In this document: positions 11,751 through 23,266 of the stretch, in pieces | How the letters are laid out: every line of letters starts with the position of its first letter | How positions within the stretch are numbered: position 1 is the first letter of the stretch | DNA from: Paraphoma chrysanthemicola | Taxonomy: Eukaryota; Ascomycota; Dothideomycetes; Pleosporales; Phaeosphaeriaceae | Direction of reading: 5' to 3' | Length of the DNA: 64,000 bases | Assembly: GCA_020744225.1 (NCBI GenBank) | Contig: JAGMWG010000005.1 | Span: 1,922,001-1,986,000, forward strand | Made by a program: the position numbers and the translations under genes | Notes under the pieces: model-generated | What the model was told of the DNA's origin: nothing | Database searches by the model: none | Seen by the model: the letters and a program-made list of their open reading frames with translations, nothing else

Positions 11751-12082
11751 ACCAATCACTTCGGTTGATGGGAGGCATGAGGTTACTTTTTACGAGTAGT
11801 TCAACGAAGCGAGACGCAGTAATGGCCTTTGTAATGAATGTAAGGTAGACTTGAAGCTTATTCTGAGCGTCAATGATGCTTTGGAGTGTCGTGGTGAAGT
11901 AAATAAGCGTCCAATCGGAGCTCTCGCAATTCCCACGAACGCCAAGCCCCTAACGCCGATGTTTCTCGAACCTCGGACAGCAGCACCTCCAATTTGCCTC
12001 TGCGATTCCGTCCACCGCTGCCTAATCACCCACCACTACATCAATCGCATCCGCCTTCACCCTCACCACACAAATCATCAAC
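11751..12082. other. Intergenic, 332 bases
   Basis: Promoter and 5' leader of the CHCH gene. The last 100 bases before the ATG are a C/A-rich leader. Nothing else seen. Confidence 0.4.
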
Positions 12083-12662
12083 ATGGCTCGTCAACGTGGA
12101 GGAACCGCCCCTCGCAGGCCAACCGCCCCGGCCGCAAAGCCCGCTGCTCCCGTACCGGCAACTCAGCGCTCAGCTTCAACGGCTGCTCACCCGCCTCAGC
12201 AGGCGCAGCAGCCGCCGCCGATGCAGCAGGCTCAAGCACCGACACCGCAGGGCCCAGGTCTCTTTGGACAGATGGCATCAACTGCTGCGTAAGTACACTT
12301 TTTCTCATCTCTTCAATGTGTATAAACATCTTGCATCGCCACTTCATATGATGCCTAGTACCCATATAGAAACTCTATACTAATATAACAACAGCGGTGT
12401 CGCAGTTGGATCCTCCATCGGCCACGCCGTCGGCGGCTGGTTCAGCGGCGGCTCATCTGCCCCCGCCGAGGGCGCTGCACCCCAGAGCACCGATTTCGCA
12501 CAGCAACACCAGAACACAACGCAGATGGAGTCGACCGGTGCGTGTGCGACCGACGTCAACAACTTCCGCAAGTGCATGGACGAGAACCAGGGCAGCTTGA
12601 CCATCTGCGGATGGTACTTGGATCAATTGAAGGCGTGCCAGGCGGCAGCGGGACAGTACTAG
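12083..12662 (+). CDS. MIX17: Twin CX9C CHCH-domain mitochondrial protein, CHCHD2/Mix17 family
   Basis: Two exons, join(12083..12288,12395..12662), give 157 aa. The 106-base intron has GTAAGT, a near-perfect TACTAAT branch and CAG. The N-terminus is Arg/Ala/Pro/Gln-rich (MARQRGGTAPRRP) and can act as a mitochondrial presequence. A small hydrophobic Gly/Ala segment follows (about 61-86, FGQMASTAAGVAVGSSIGHAVGGW). The CHCH domain has Cys119-x9-Cys129 and Cys140-x9-Cys150, which family members oxidise through Mia40 in the intermembrane space. Mix17 and CHCHD2/10 act in respiration and cristae upkeep. All four Cys are present, and length and layout are normal. Confidence 0.93.
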
Positions 12663-12905
12663 GAAAAAGGTGGATAGTTGAAGAGAGGGAGATCTTGCAT
12701 ATGCGTGATTAGAAGGAAGCGAATGCATCTGGATCGGCGTATGTATAGTACTGCAATTGCATGAGAATCACCACTTTGCCATCCAGCACAGTTGATCAAA
12801 TTCCGACCCTCCGCAAACCCATATATGACTGAGATTGTCCACGGCTCCAAGCAACACCAGAGCAAAATATACATTACGCCTTCGCCGTAACATCCAGCCA
12901 AGGAA

Positions 12906-15391
12906 TCATTCAATCGTAATAACACCCATCCCTGTTCCCATTTTCCCTTTCCCTTTACCAACATACGAAACATCCTCTTCGCCGTAACTACAATTCCCAG
13001 GTTCTACATTAGACGCATCAGCTACCTCAAATTCTTCAAACCCCGAATCGACTCTTCTCTGCTTCTTCGTCGATGGGCCCGGCTCGCCGTTACTAGTATT
13101 ATCGATCCAGTCCGACGACAGATTGACGTGCGCATAACATCCAACATCGATATCGTCAATCCACGAATCGCTCGAACGCTTCATAAAGTTGGGGAGCGGA
13201 TCAGGATCGAGCTCGAATTCGTCATCGACCATTCCATCATCTGGCTTGGCACATTTGCTGTCCTCCTGGGCATGAGGTTCTCCACCGCTCGGCGCAACCC
13301 ACGTCGCCGCCGCGGTCTGCGCCTGTCGCTGCTGCGCAAGAAGCTGTAATTGAGCCTGTCTTGTTCGATCGTGCATTGCTTCTTTCTGCTGCTGGAGCGC
13401 ACGCGCCCTCGCCACCGCCTGCGCCATTTGCGCCATTTGTTGCCGCTGCAGATTCGGGTCTGGAATTGGCTGCTGGATATTCATTGAGCACCCTACCTGC
13501 TGTGTTGCGAAGAGGCTTTGTCGGGATTGGAGTGTCCTGAGATTTGCCTCGAAATCAGAATGTTCGAGATTACCCTTCATGGGGATACCTTCCTTGGCCA
13601 TGGTATCGGCATCGAGGAGGATAGGAGACCTGGCGCTACCGGTTGTGGCGGTAGAGCAGCGGCGCGTTGCTTTGGATTGTTTTGGCGGTTCTTCCCATTC
13701 GTGAGAGGGGTAGATATCCGTGTCGAGCATGCGGCTTAGTCGTGCGTTCATGTCGTTCTTCTTGCGTTCTTCTTGGTCGAGGTAGGCGTACCAGTACTGT
13801 ATAAGCTCGTTCCGGAGATGGCGGAAGGACTCGATGTCTTCTTGCTCGCGGGCGACACGGGCACGGTGGAGGAAGGCGTGGCGTCCGCCTCTGAACGTGA
13901 CGTCCGGGACGACGCTCGAGAGTTTACTGTAAAAGTCTTTGAACTCGGTAAACATGGCCCGAATGGGCGGCTTGCTTGTTACGGGCGAGGAACTGCTTGA
14001 CGAGATCCACCGTGCCCAGTCGGCCACATACGCATCAAAATCTGGCAGTCCTGGCATCATGGCTGGGGCTCCAGCTGGCAGCATTGGGACGGAGCATATC
14101 GGCGCCAGACTACCCATGGTGCGTGGCGGACGCTGCACTGTCAGCATGGTGTTGTGTATCGGTCTTCCAGTGAAAATTCCCAAAATTTGCGGCTGTCGGA
14201 CGTTTCTGAGTCGCTCAAATGGACCCAAAATCAGCTTAGTATTGGCAAGAATCTGCTCATGAGTCCAGTCAAAGTCAGCAAGACAGAGGCGTATCTGGAG
14301 CTTGCACAGATTGCGTGACTTGGCCAGCACCCCTGACACGATTACGGACAGATAGTCTAGCAATATTAGCAGCGTAGCGCGATGTACTACGATGACGAAC
14401 CTCGAATATCGTACAGCTCAACCTCTTCATCCCATGCCGAGTTGGACGGATATTGGGTCCCGTCAGCCCAGTTCTCCACCAGTATATCGACCGCATAATG
14501 CTTCACTGCTGACCAGTCAAAGTTCTTCAAGAAGCGCTGCTTTGCCTCGTCGGCCTCATCAACCACGAAGTGCGATGATCCGTCTGCCCGTCTTGGTTCT
14601 AGCAGTCTGCGTCCACACATGAAAGCGCCATCCTTTCGCACATCGATAGTAAATGGGATTGAACTGAAGAGAAAGCTCTTTGCTTCTTGGTAGATTTGAT
14701 GATTTACAAGGAACAGGTCCAACGCTGGCATCGGGAAGACGCTATCAGAAGTCCCAGTCCTTGGAGACATGACCATGGCATTGTATGGCTGCGGGTGGAT
14801 GCTCGGCAGATTTACATATGGGTTTCGACGGCGAATACGCGGCAGTGATGGTCCACCGAGACCTGCTAGCGGCACAAATGACTGATTGTGGTACTTGTCA
14901 TGACCATCGTGCAAGGCGGCCGTCGAGGAGCCAATGGGGCGATCGGGTAGAAGATAGCGAAAGACCTCATGACGAAGTTCGAGCGGAAGCTTGAAGAAGT
15001 AGCATGGTGTATCCGGGTGTCCCTGATGTTCTAAACACAGCTCAAAGTATGGCGGTGTCCATCGAAATAACCGACCGCACCTTTCGCCATTGCGGTGCTG
15101 GAACTGGCACCACCCAGCGAAGCTCTGCTGATCGCGGTGAGATCTGCAGGTGGGCAGGAACGTAGGATGGCATGTCTGCTCCGACTTTTTTCCAATTGTG
15201 GTGCCGCAGCGAACTCTTGTCTTCTTGTTGAAGCCTGAACATCGCTTGAGGAAGCCTTCAGGATCTCGTGGGTCAACGACGACTTGGGCGTCGCTGTGAA
15301 CTGGTACGGATTCAACCGAGAAATTGATAGGCTCTGGTGACGGACTGTCTTCGATTTTGATATATCCACAGGGAAGTGTAGCGGTCGCCAT
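12906..15391 (-). CDS. F-box-like protein with Cys/His-rich N-terminus and Gln-rich C-terminus
   Basis: Two exons, complement(join(12906..14356,14401..15391)), give 813 aa. The intron is only 44 bases (GTTCGT donor, GCTAAT branch, CTAG acceptor) and rejoins the frame as DIR/DYLSV. Residues 51-130 hold about ten Cys and several His (CSGF..RCG..CHPTFLPTC..WCQFQ..CGRLF..CLEH..C), which could bind zinc. A Leu-rich F-box-like stretch follows at about 132-150 (FKLPLELRHEVFRYLLP). The middle resembles fungal F-box-associated regions. Around residues 620-690 lies a Gln/Ala-rich coil (QRQQMAQMAQAVARARALQQQ), and the C-terminus is acidic. By analogy it could be a substrate adaptor of an SCF ubiquitin ligase. 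No named family is recognised and the F-box call is moderate. Confidence 0.72.
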
Positions 15392-16412
15392 GTCTACTTG
15401 CGGTCGTGGTTGGCGAAAGATAGCAGGCTGAGATGCAATAGCCACGCTCTTTATCCAGGTTGTCGTCCTTCACGTTCAGCCTCGCTGCCTTTCAGGTGCC
15501 TGGGTCGACTGTAAGCTGCGACAGGCGGGGCACGCATAAATGATAGTTCTCAGCAGTCCTCGAGGACGCAGAACTGCCTTGATAGCAAACACGCCGTGTC
15601 ACCGTCTCTTGAGGTAGTCGCGTTCCACGACCTCTTTATTCGCTCGAATTGTGGATGCCGCGGGGTGCAGCCTTTTGGGTAATGTCGCAAAGAGGCCGCC
15701 CCCAAATTGCCGCCTATCTACACTTTGGGACATGCAAGTTGTCTACTCGACTATGCACTTCACAGTTGCACATTATGGAAGGGTACTGCGAGTCCTGCAG
15801 CGGCCGTGAGCTCAGCTGATGAGGACCCCGCAATCTGCACACCTGGTGGCGCGTCTTGCAGATTGCGAAGCGATGACATACTCAAGCGAGTTGCGCTTTC
15901 GGGAGGAAGGGCAAAGGGTAATGTTTTGCACACAAACAGTTAATTCCCTGGTCAGCTCAACGAAGGCAATGCTGGTCGAGACGGTTGCTTGCATGATGCA
16001 CCTTGCTAGATTGGTTTAGCCTTCGGACTGATCCTTGACCGTCTTGGAGCGTGCTGCGGGAGCCGATCATGGAGCCAGAAGAGCGTCAGCATCGTGCATC
16101 AGCCTGACGGACTATCAGCACGCTGCCACTGGGCATGCACTGTGACTGCAGCGCGCCTGCCCGCAGCAGGAGGACCATGCAGGATGATTGGGGGCGCTTT
16201 CCTTCTACCGGTAGATCCGCCATTTGGGTGGTTATGGTACACCAAGGGTACACCAAGCACCAAGCCAAAGGCTGAGCAACATCTGCGGCGCTTCTCTGAC
16301 CGGACGTCTGTGTGTTCTCTGGGCATTTCTTTTGTTCAGACAACACCGCAACGGAGGACTGAAAACGACTTGCGGCTGACATTTGCGTGCTGCCGGTCAA
16401 GCATGCTTCGCA
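15392..16412. other. Intergenic, 1.0 kb
   Basis: This should hold the promoter of the F-box-like gene and perhaps that of the small membrane ORF. Short open frames on both strands look non-coding. No repeat seen. Confidence 0.35.
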
Positions 16413-16848
16413 ATGGCCGGACTGGTACGAGATGCTTCCGCTCCACAAGATGATGATTCTATTACCGCATCACGCTAATCCTTGCCGATAGTTTGACGAT
16501 GATGTTGAGCGGAATGCCGTGGCATCCGAGCCGCCTCCCATCAAGGCCGTTGCATATGGGACCATACAACCCATTGATTCTTCATCCCGCAACACTTCCC
16601 TCGTTGAGCTCAGCCCACTCGAGCTACCACGACCCGGCTACACGCATCCTCACCAACATAGGATCATTCCTCCCTCCATCAAAGGCCACGGCCGCTTGAT
16701 CATCGCACATCGAACGGTGCCATACTGGGTCGGAATCATATTCGTCGTAGGAGCTTTCTCCTGGGCAGTATGGTGTGCACTCTACATATATCCGCTTTTG
16801 GGTGGCCATCCGAACAACTGGAGGATAGGCATTGGTGATGGATGGTGA
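16413..16848 (+). CDS. Possible small single-span membrane protein (hypothetical)
   Basis: The second exon, 16492..16848, is open and ends in TGA. It encodes a Pro/Ser-rich stretch and one clear membrane span (YWVGIIFVVGAFSWAVWCALYIYPLL) before a short tail ending IGIGDGW. It has no usable ATG near its 5' end. The best rescue is a 12-base first exon 16413..16424 (ATG GCC GGA CTG), a 67-base intron with a GTACGA donor, a GCTAAT branch and a GATAG acceptor, giving 122 aa. The membrane span argues for coding; the first exon is a guess. No family recognised. Confidence 0.38.
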
Positions 16849-17312
16849 GGCAGCATTTCCGATTAAGCATACCATGTATTTCGTTGCAATCCTTCGCTCA
16901 GAAGAAGAAACATTTCGCTTCCGAAGTGAGATGCGGATAGATATTTGGCGTTATCTGTACATCGAGTTCCAGGACGCTCGCCCAAGAGGATAGCTTTCAA
17001 TTATGGGCAGTACATATTGGGTTCACGAATGACATATGTACAACTTGAACCTGTCGAAACATGTGCTGTGTGCATACCTGATCGCAGCGATATGGTAGTG
17101 GATAACGGAGCTCACAGTTCCCAATCCGGGGTAGCGGCCACGGCTTCTGGTGAACCTCGGCCCAGCATCGCGCGGAGACTCGCGAGAGCTTACCTATCAG
17201 CAACCATGTAGCAACTTCACATGGAGCTGGACTCCCTCCAAAACTTCAGTCACACGTTAGAAACGCTATCGTCGCCTTTATACGTCCCGCATTGCCTACG
17301 CCATCGATCACA
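16849..17312. other. Intergenic, 464 bases
   Basis: Upstream region of the enoyl-CoA hydratase. Open frames here lack splice or family support. Confidence 0.35.
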
Positions 17313-18211
17313 ATGTCAACAGTCAAGCCCCAAACCACTCCTCCGCCGACCGAGCATGTCCTCCTCTCCTACCCAGCCGACTATGTCCTCCTCGTTACCA
17401 TAAATCGTGAGCGACAGATGAACAGCATTCCATATGCTGGCCATCTGGAGATGGGACTGGTCTTTGATTGGTTTGATCGCGAGCCAAATCTGCGTGTAGC
17501 CATCATCACTGGTGCTGGCAAGAAGAGCTTCTGTGCCGGCCAGGACTTGATCGAGTTGGGCAACATCAGGAGTGGGAAGTCCAAAGTCAGTCCTGGTCTC
17601 ATGCGACATCCCGTCAGTGGATTTGCTGGGCTTAGCAGGAGAACCGGAAAGAAGCCAGTGATTGCTGCTGTAAACGGATTTGCGCTCGGCGGTGGATTTG
17701 AGATCGTCTTGGGTTGGTATGTTCTGCTAGAATACTCATGAGTCTGCTTAGACCTAACGATTGTCGCAGTGATTTAGTCGTTGCGGCCCCAGGAGCAACT
17801 TTTGGCCTCCCAGAAGCCCTTCGCGGCATTTTTGCTGGCGCTGGTGGCCCACCACGACTTGTTCGCATTGTCGGACTTCCAGTAGCCTCTGAGATAGCAT
17901 TGACCGGCAAGCCTATCACCGCACAACGGGCGAAGGAGCTCAATCTCGTGAATCGTATTTCGCCATCACAGGACACAGTCGTTGCAGAAGCACTAAAGCT
18001 GGCAAACGAGATCGCCCAGATCTCCCCAGACGCCGCGATTGTCACGAGGGCTGCCTTGAAGGAGGGATTGGAGACCGCAAGTGTCGAGCGAGCCACACAA
18101 TTGACTATCGAGCGTTACAATGACGCTTTGCAGTTCGGTGAGAATGCATTGGAGGGTCTGAGTGCGTTCGCTCAGAAGAGGAAGCCAAACTGGAAGCCTT
18201 CGAAGCTGTAG
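17313..18211 (+). CDS. Enoyl-CoA hydratase/isomerase family protein with peroxisomal SKL signal
   Basis: Two exons, join(17313..17716,17770..18211), give 281 aa. The intron (GTATGT..GCAG, 53 bases) restores VLGC/DLVVAAP. The crotonase fold is clear. The first oxyanion-hole strand is TGAGKKSFCAGQDL, the second is NGFALGGGFE, and the conserved CDLVVAAPGATFGLPEA follows. The last three residues are SKL, a canonical PTS1, so the protein should enter peroxisomes. Members hydrate trans-2-enoyl-CoA in beta-oxidation or act in related acyl-CoA steps, including in some secondary metabolite pathways. The next gene downstream is a bZIP factor and the one after it another SKL-ending enzyme. Substrate chain length cannot be read. 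Confidence 0.92.
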
Positions 18212-18804
18212 TTGCAATACACCAGACACCGTTATCTTTTAGCGAAATCAAAATCTAAGCTACCCTAGTACAACCTCGTGATGCCTTGCAACACGCAGTC
18301 CGTAATGTGCCATTCCTCAATTGCAGTAAGACGAGCCAAGGAGCCCGAGGATGGGCCTTATTCAACCGATCCGGTTAAAACCTGGCATCTCTCGGTAATT
18401 CTCTTCCGAGCACTGAACGTCAATCCGACGCGCAGCTGATCCGACCAATCCGCCCTGACCCCTTCACGCCAATCAATGCAGCCGACTTCCACGCAAGGTA
18501 AACGACCAGAGCAAAGAGCGTTAAGCACTTCACGCAAGCGCGCTTGCGACTCAGTCTGGTCTTAAGGCTGATTCCCCAGACCCCACTTCCCCCGCACTGT
18601 GCCAGTCCGGCTGCGCTAGTGGCCCTTTGGACTTACCTCACGCATTGGAAATGTCCCTCGGTAGGCGTCTGGGGATTAGATATAGTTTCAACAAGTCACG
18701 AAGGCTACTCGACTCGATCTCATCGACATTCTTGTCGTCGCACAAGCCTTGACTATCAAAGCTCGATTCGGAAGTGTACTTAAGTTTGACATTACACTGC
18801 CGCT
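18212..18804. other. Intergenic, 593 bases (bZIP promoter)
   Basis: Upstream region of the bZIP gene. I note an ATTAGATATAG stretch about 125 bases before the ATG that could be TATA-like. Nothing else seen. Confidence 0.35.
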
Positions 18805-20430
18805 ATGGTGAATAGCCGAGCTAGTGACGTCCCTCCTCCACAAATACCCACCGCTCCCGTCGTCAAGCGCAAACGGCGAGCCTCATGTCTCGGTGAGCAG
18901 GAGAGACGTGAGCGGAAGCGAGCAATTGATCGCGAAGCTCAACGATCATTGCGAGAGAAGACGAAAACGCACATCGCCGAGCTTGAGCGGACCATCCAGA
19001 TCTTGCGGGATCAAGACCGGAATGGAGCAACAGCAAGCTTACTGTCCGAGATCGATGTCTTGCGCGCTGAGAATGAGCGACTGAAAGATGTCATCGAGAG
19101 CGTGAAGAGCGTTGTAGGCTGTGATTTAGTTGCTCGAAATGCAGCATCGAACACGGCGCCTGGCAATGACGGAGGCTCGCCAACAGCGTCCAGTATCGGT
19201 ATACATCATTTTACCTATTAAGCTGCCAACGGAGAAGGCTTACAGCACCGGTAGGTCAGCGATCGCCCAAACGACGGGCAATATCCTTTGCCGACGACAC
19301 TAAGCCTGCGCTGCCCACCCCGCTCGAGCTGGCGAATCCATTCGATTTTCAAGAGAGAGTGCCAAATACTAGTAGGCCACTCGATCTCGATGGCTTGACT
19401 GTCACGACAGGCATGGAAGTTGACACATCAGTTGCCCCAGATACAAGCATTGACTTAAATCTTGATCTTGAGCCCTTGGGGGAGAATAATGAAGTGGAAG
19501 CGGAACTGGCAGCATGGAATAGTGATCCAGCGACTGCACGGTGGGGGTCAATGATGGCAGAGGTACTCAATTCACTCCACTCCACGTTACATGCGCCGTA
19601 CTGAAACCACCCAAAGTTTTTCGGACCCAACTGGCTCTGCCCCTCGCCCGTCGTTCTACACATCGACAATCCTGCCGTTTCACAAGCTACTAAATCCGCC
19701 GTGGCATGTCCCATCTCCAACAAGTGCGACGAGATACTTGGAAAGGTGTTCAGCTATCGCTCTTCAAAAGGTACAAGTTCTCTTAGCTTTCTGAAGTCAG
19801 AGACTGCAGAAGCGGGACTTTTATACCTGGGCATTAAGGAAGGATGGGAGAAAACATCTAACGAATGGATGCAGAGCCCCGTGATTCAGATCTTGAAGCA
19901 AGTGGACGATCTGCTATTTCGACGTCTACCGAAGGTGGAGCGCTTGGCTACCGGCTACAAGAACTACAAGCTGTTGAAGGTAAGATGGACAATAAACTCC
20001 GACCCAGGACCATGAAAACTGATCTTTGCAGTACTATCTTAATGCTACGAAAGCGGATCTGGACAAAGTACCCGAGTGGCTCCGACCAAGTCTCGCGCAA
20101 TCTAGTTTCAAACATCCACTATCCATCGACTTCTTCGCATGGCCTACTCTGCGCGATAGACTATTGCAGATGCACGAAGAATATCGCCAGAGTAGCGCCA
20201 TGTCAAAGGCTTATCCTCAGTATCTGCGCTTTGAGTGGCCGTTCGCGTTCGAAGATGCGTTCTTCTACGATGAGCAGGAAGGGACACATTACCCTAGTCC
20301 GCTTTTTGAGCGGTATCATCGTGATCTGAAGCACTGGACGATGGATCCGAAGTTTTACGAGACTTTTCCCGAAATGCTTGGGGACATTGAGGGCGATCGG
20401 GTGAGGTTTAGTGAGGTGGATGTGAACTGA
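18805..20430 (+). CDS. bZIP transcription factor with DUF3425 domain
   Basis: Four exons, join(18805..19198,19246..19562,19617..19979,20032..20430), give 490 aa. All three introns are 47-54 bases with GT donors and AG acceptors, and phases agree. Residues about 33-54 are a basic region (ERRERKRAIDREAQRSLREKTK), with Asp-Arg-Glu-Ala-Gln-Arg in place of the usual Asn-Arg-Ala-Ala-Gln-Arg. A short leucine zipper follows to about residue 95. The C-terminal 210 residues match the DUF3425 pattern: ACPISNKCDEI, then GWEKTSNEWMQSP and EWLRPS, ending with a Trp- and Phe-rich segment. Such proteins are filamentous-fungal regulators of stress or secondary metabolism. It sits between two genes for enzymes ending in SKL, which it may control; that is inference. 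Confidence 0.9.
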
Positions 20431-20927
20431 TTGCTGAGGTAGCGGTCGGACCAGCCTTTGAAACTGCTCAATTGCAACAAGAGCCCATAAACTATACATT
20501 CAAGATCAATCCTGAAGCTCGTTGCATCAGATTGCGTGCTGTAAAGTTATTTGTGTGGTTCAAGAGCGTGAATAATCAGTACTAAGACACTATAAGCTTT
20601 TACATCCGAGCAACTCTTCTCTATGCCAACATACATACTATAGTGCTCTTGTGCTGTCCCAATCGAGACACATTCCGAATTCTCAAAAAGCGAACTGCCT
20701 GTCACGAGTCAGCACTAACACATGGGCCGCGGTCAGATCTGCAGTGCTTACCCAGGTAGCGTCATGTACCTCGCTCGACGCACACTCCTCACCTAACGTG
20801 ACTACTTCGACCGCTTCCCGTGGACATTTCTACTCCTACAATCCACATCAACCTCTCTCTCTCCTGTAACAGCCATTTTCTCAACAAAACTTTCGTCGCC
20901 ACCTGCAATTTGTCTCCCACGGCCAAA
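20431..20927. other. Intergenic, 497 bases
   Basis: Upstream region of the nitronate monooxygenase gene. The last 110 bases are a C/T-rich leader. No further gene seen. Confidence 0.35.
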
Positions 20928-22364
20928 ATGTCTCCACCACCCCTCACCACGCCCCTAACTACCCTCCTCAAAATTCAGCACCCAATCATGCTCGCCGGCA
21001 TGGATCAGGTCGCTGGCCCGGAACTCGCAGCCGCAGTAACGAACGCTGGTGGATTTGGCACGCTGGGCGGAGCGCGGTACTCACCCAAAATGCTAAGTGA
21101 AATGATTGCCGAGATGAAAGAGTTATTGAAAGATAAGAATGCGCCATTTGGCGTGGATTTGTTGTTGCCCAAGGTTGGCGAGGGGGCAAGGAAGACGAAT
21201 GTAAGTCTTGCAGTACTGTTTGGTAGAAAAGAGCACAGAGTATTTGGATGGGATCTGTGGTTTTGATCATGCTCGAAGATAGGACCTGTCGAGAGTATAT
21301 TCCAGGATTGTATGAAGCTGATGTGTTGGTCGAATAGTACGATTACACAGGCGGCCATCTCGACGAAATGCTCGACATCATCATCTCGAGCGGCGCAACG
21401 CTGTTCGTCTCAGCAGTCGGCGTGGCACCGCAATGGGCGATTGACAAGCTTCACAAGGCTGGCGTGTTGTAGTAAGTCCCATTTTACTATACTTACCTTC
21501 CTTTCCCTCCTTCACAATCGACGTGTGTTCTTCCATCAAACCAAAACCAACACACCGACAGCGGTAACATGATCGGCCACCCCAAACACGTCCACTACGC
21601 CTGCCGTGCCGGTGCCGACATCATTATCGCGCAAGGCGGCGAAGCCGGCGGGCACACTGGCGACATTGCAACAAGCGTTCTGATACCCGCGTGTGCGGAC
21701 GCATGTAAACAGTACAAATCACCCATTACAGGTCAACCCGTCACGCTAGTCGCAGCTGGTGGTATCAACGATGGGAGAAGCGTGGCATCCGCACTCATGC
21801 TGGGCGCAAGTGGAGTGTGGATTGGGACGAGGTTTATTGTCAGCGTGGAGAGTAAGGCGCCGAAGGGGTTTAAAGAGGAGTACGTACCGCCCTTCACTCA
21901 CTCGAGACTTGAGGTGCAGATTAAGGGTATGATCTCGAAGGAACTGACTTTAGACAGGGTTATCAAAGCAAACTACGATTCGTGGATTAAGTCGACAATC
22001 TGGTCTGGTCGACCTCTGCGTGCGCTGAACAATCCGTACATTCAGGACTGGGAGACGAATCGCCAGGCTGAGATCAAAGAACTTACGGCCAAGGGGGTTG
22101 TGCCGCTAGTGCATGAGCTGGATAAGTTGCATGAGGCAGGCAAGTTGACGGACGAAATTGAGGATGCTGCGGCGTTGAGGTGAGTTATCTGGAGACGAGA
22201 GTGGTTGTTGTGTGCTAATGATCGATAGGCCAATCGGTGTTGTTAGTGGCTCAGTGAACAAGGCTGGACAGACTGCGAGAGAGATTGTTGATGAGATTGT
22301 GCAAGAAACAGTCCAAGTGCTGAATAGCGCGAGCTTGTTTGTGAATCCTGCATCGAAGTTGTAG
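20928..22364 (+). CDS. Nitronate monooxygenase (2-nitropropane dioxygenase family), SKL-ended
   Basis: Four exons, join(20928..21200,21338..21471,21562..22179,22229..22364), give 386 aa. Introns are 137, 90 and 49 bases with good GTAAGT or GTGAGT donors. The TIM barrel opens with IQHPIMLAGMD, then GGFGTLGG, and the flavin-binding part has AQGGEAGGHTG (His167) and LVAAGGINDGRS. These are marks of FMN-dependent nitronate monooxygenases, which oxidise alkyl nitronates such as propionate 3-nitronate. The C-terminus is NPASKL, so a PTS1 peroxisomal signal is present. That would place its reactive products next to catalase. Length is normal. It is the third gene of a same-strand run with the SKL-ended hydratase and the bZIP factor. 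Confidence 0.92.
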
Positions 22365-22506
22365 ATGAGATTAAGTATGACTGAGCAAGTTCACGACGCA
22401 AGGCGAGTTAGTTTCATCCTAGTTAACTGCTCAAAGCGTATATACAATTGCTGATTTCTTTTGATGTAATCTATATACAAGAAATTGTGAGGATCAAACT
22501 CATCTT

Positions 22507-23266
22507 CTAGCACCCAACCCTCGTTGAGCTGATCGCGATATCGTCATACCAGAAAGTGTTCGCATCGCCACCATAGCTCTCCCAGCCAAAGTACACGCCA
22601 GTAATCTTTGGCTTGGTTGTGCCTCGCTGCCACTGCCCAGCATTGGGGTTGCTGACTCCCGACTTGACAGTCAGACCCGCAACGGTAGCATTGTTGAGCC
22701 AGGTCTCGAGCGTGCCGTCAGGGCCGAGATGGTACTCGAAGCACGTCCATGTGTTGGCTGTAAGAGCAGCAGAAGTAGCGATACCCTGAGGCGAAAGGTC
22801 GGGAAGAGTAGCGTCGTCGGTCTCGCGGTTGTACATGATGATTTTGGATTGGCCACCGATGCGGAGGTTCTTGTTGGCGCCCTGTGCGGAGTCGGGCATG
22901 GTGATGAATGTGACGTGGGAGTCTGTTAGGGCTTTCGTGGTTTTCCTGTTCATAAGTCAGTACTGATCTCGTGCGACGCACTTGTTTCAGCACTTACAGC
23001 CACGTTCGGACGTAAACATCGCCAGTAGGAACCTTGGTCGTGCCGACGAAAATGTGACCACAGTATCCACCCGCACCATCAACGCGGATCGAGTTCTTGC
23101 CAGTGTGGGCTTGTGTGCTGTCCAAACTGACTTTGCCACCTTGGTTACAGTCGCGGGCGTACGTGGGCCATGCGGTCTGATCCCATCCGTTCTCAAAGCC
23201 TTCAGTGACCTGGGCAATGGCCAGGGGCGCAACGGCGAGAGCAAGAAGAGCGGCTTGTCCAAGCAT
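22507..23266 (-). CDS. cip1: Secreted Cip1-like protein (glucuronan-lyase-like jelly roll)
   Basis: Two exons, complement(join(22507..22945,22998..23266)), give 235 aa. The 52-base intron has a GTAAGTG donor and an AACAG acceptor. Residues 1-18 are a signal peptide (LGQAALLALAVAPLAIA). The mature part starts QVTEGFENGWDQTAWP and carries the full Cip1 pattern: DCNQGGKVSLD, GYCGHIFVGTT, HVTFITMPD, LRIGGQS, YNRETDDATLPDLSP, CFEYHLG, ending STRVGC. Cip1 of Trichoderma is co-expressed with cellulases, and its structure resembles glucuronan and alginate lyases. This copy has no cellulose-binding module. The gene converges on the nitronate monooxygenase, with 142 bases between stop codons. The role in cell-wall polysaccharide breakdown is by family. 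Confidence 0.92.
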
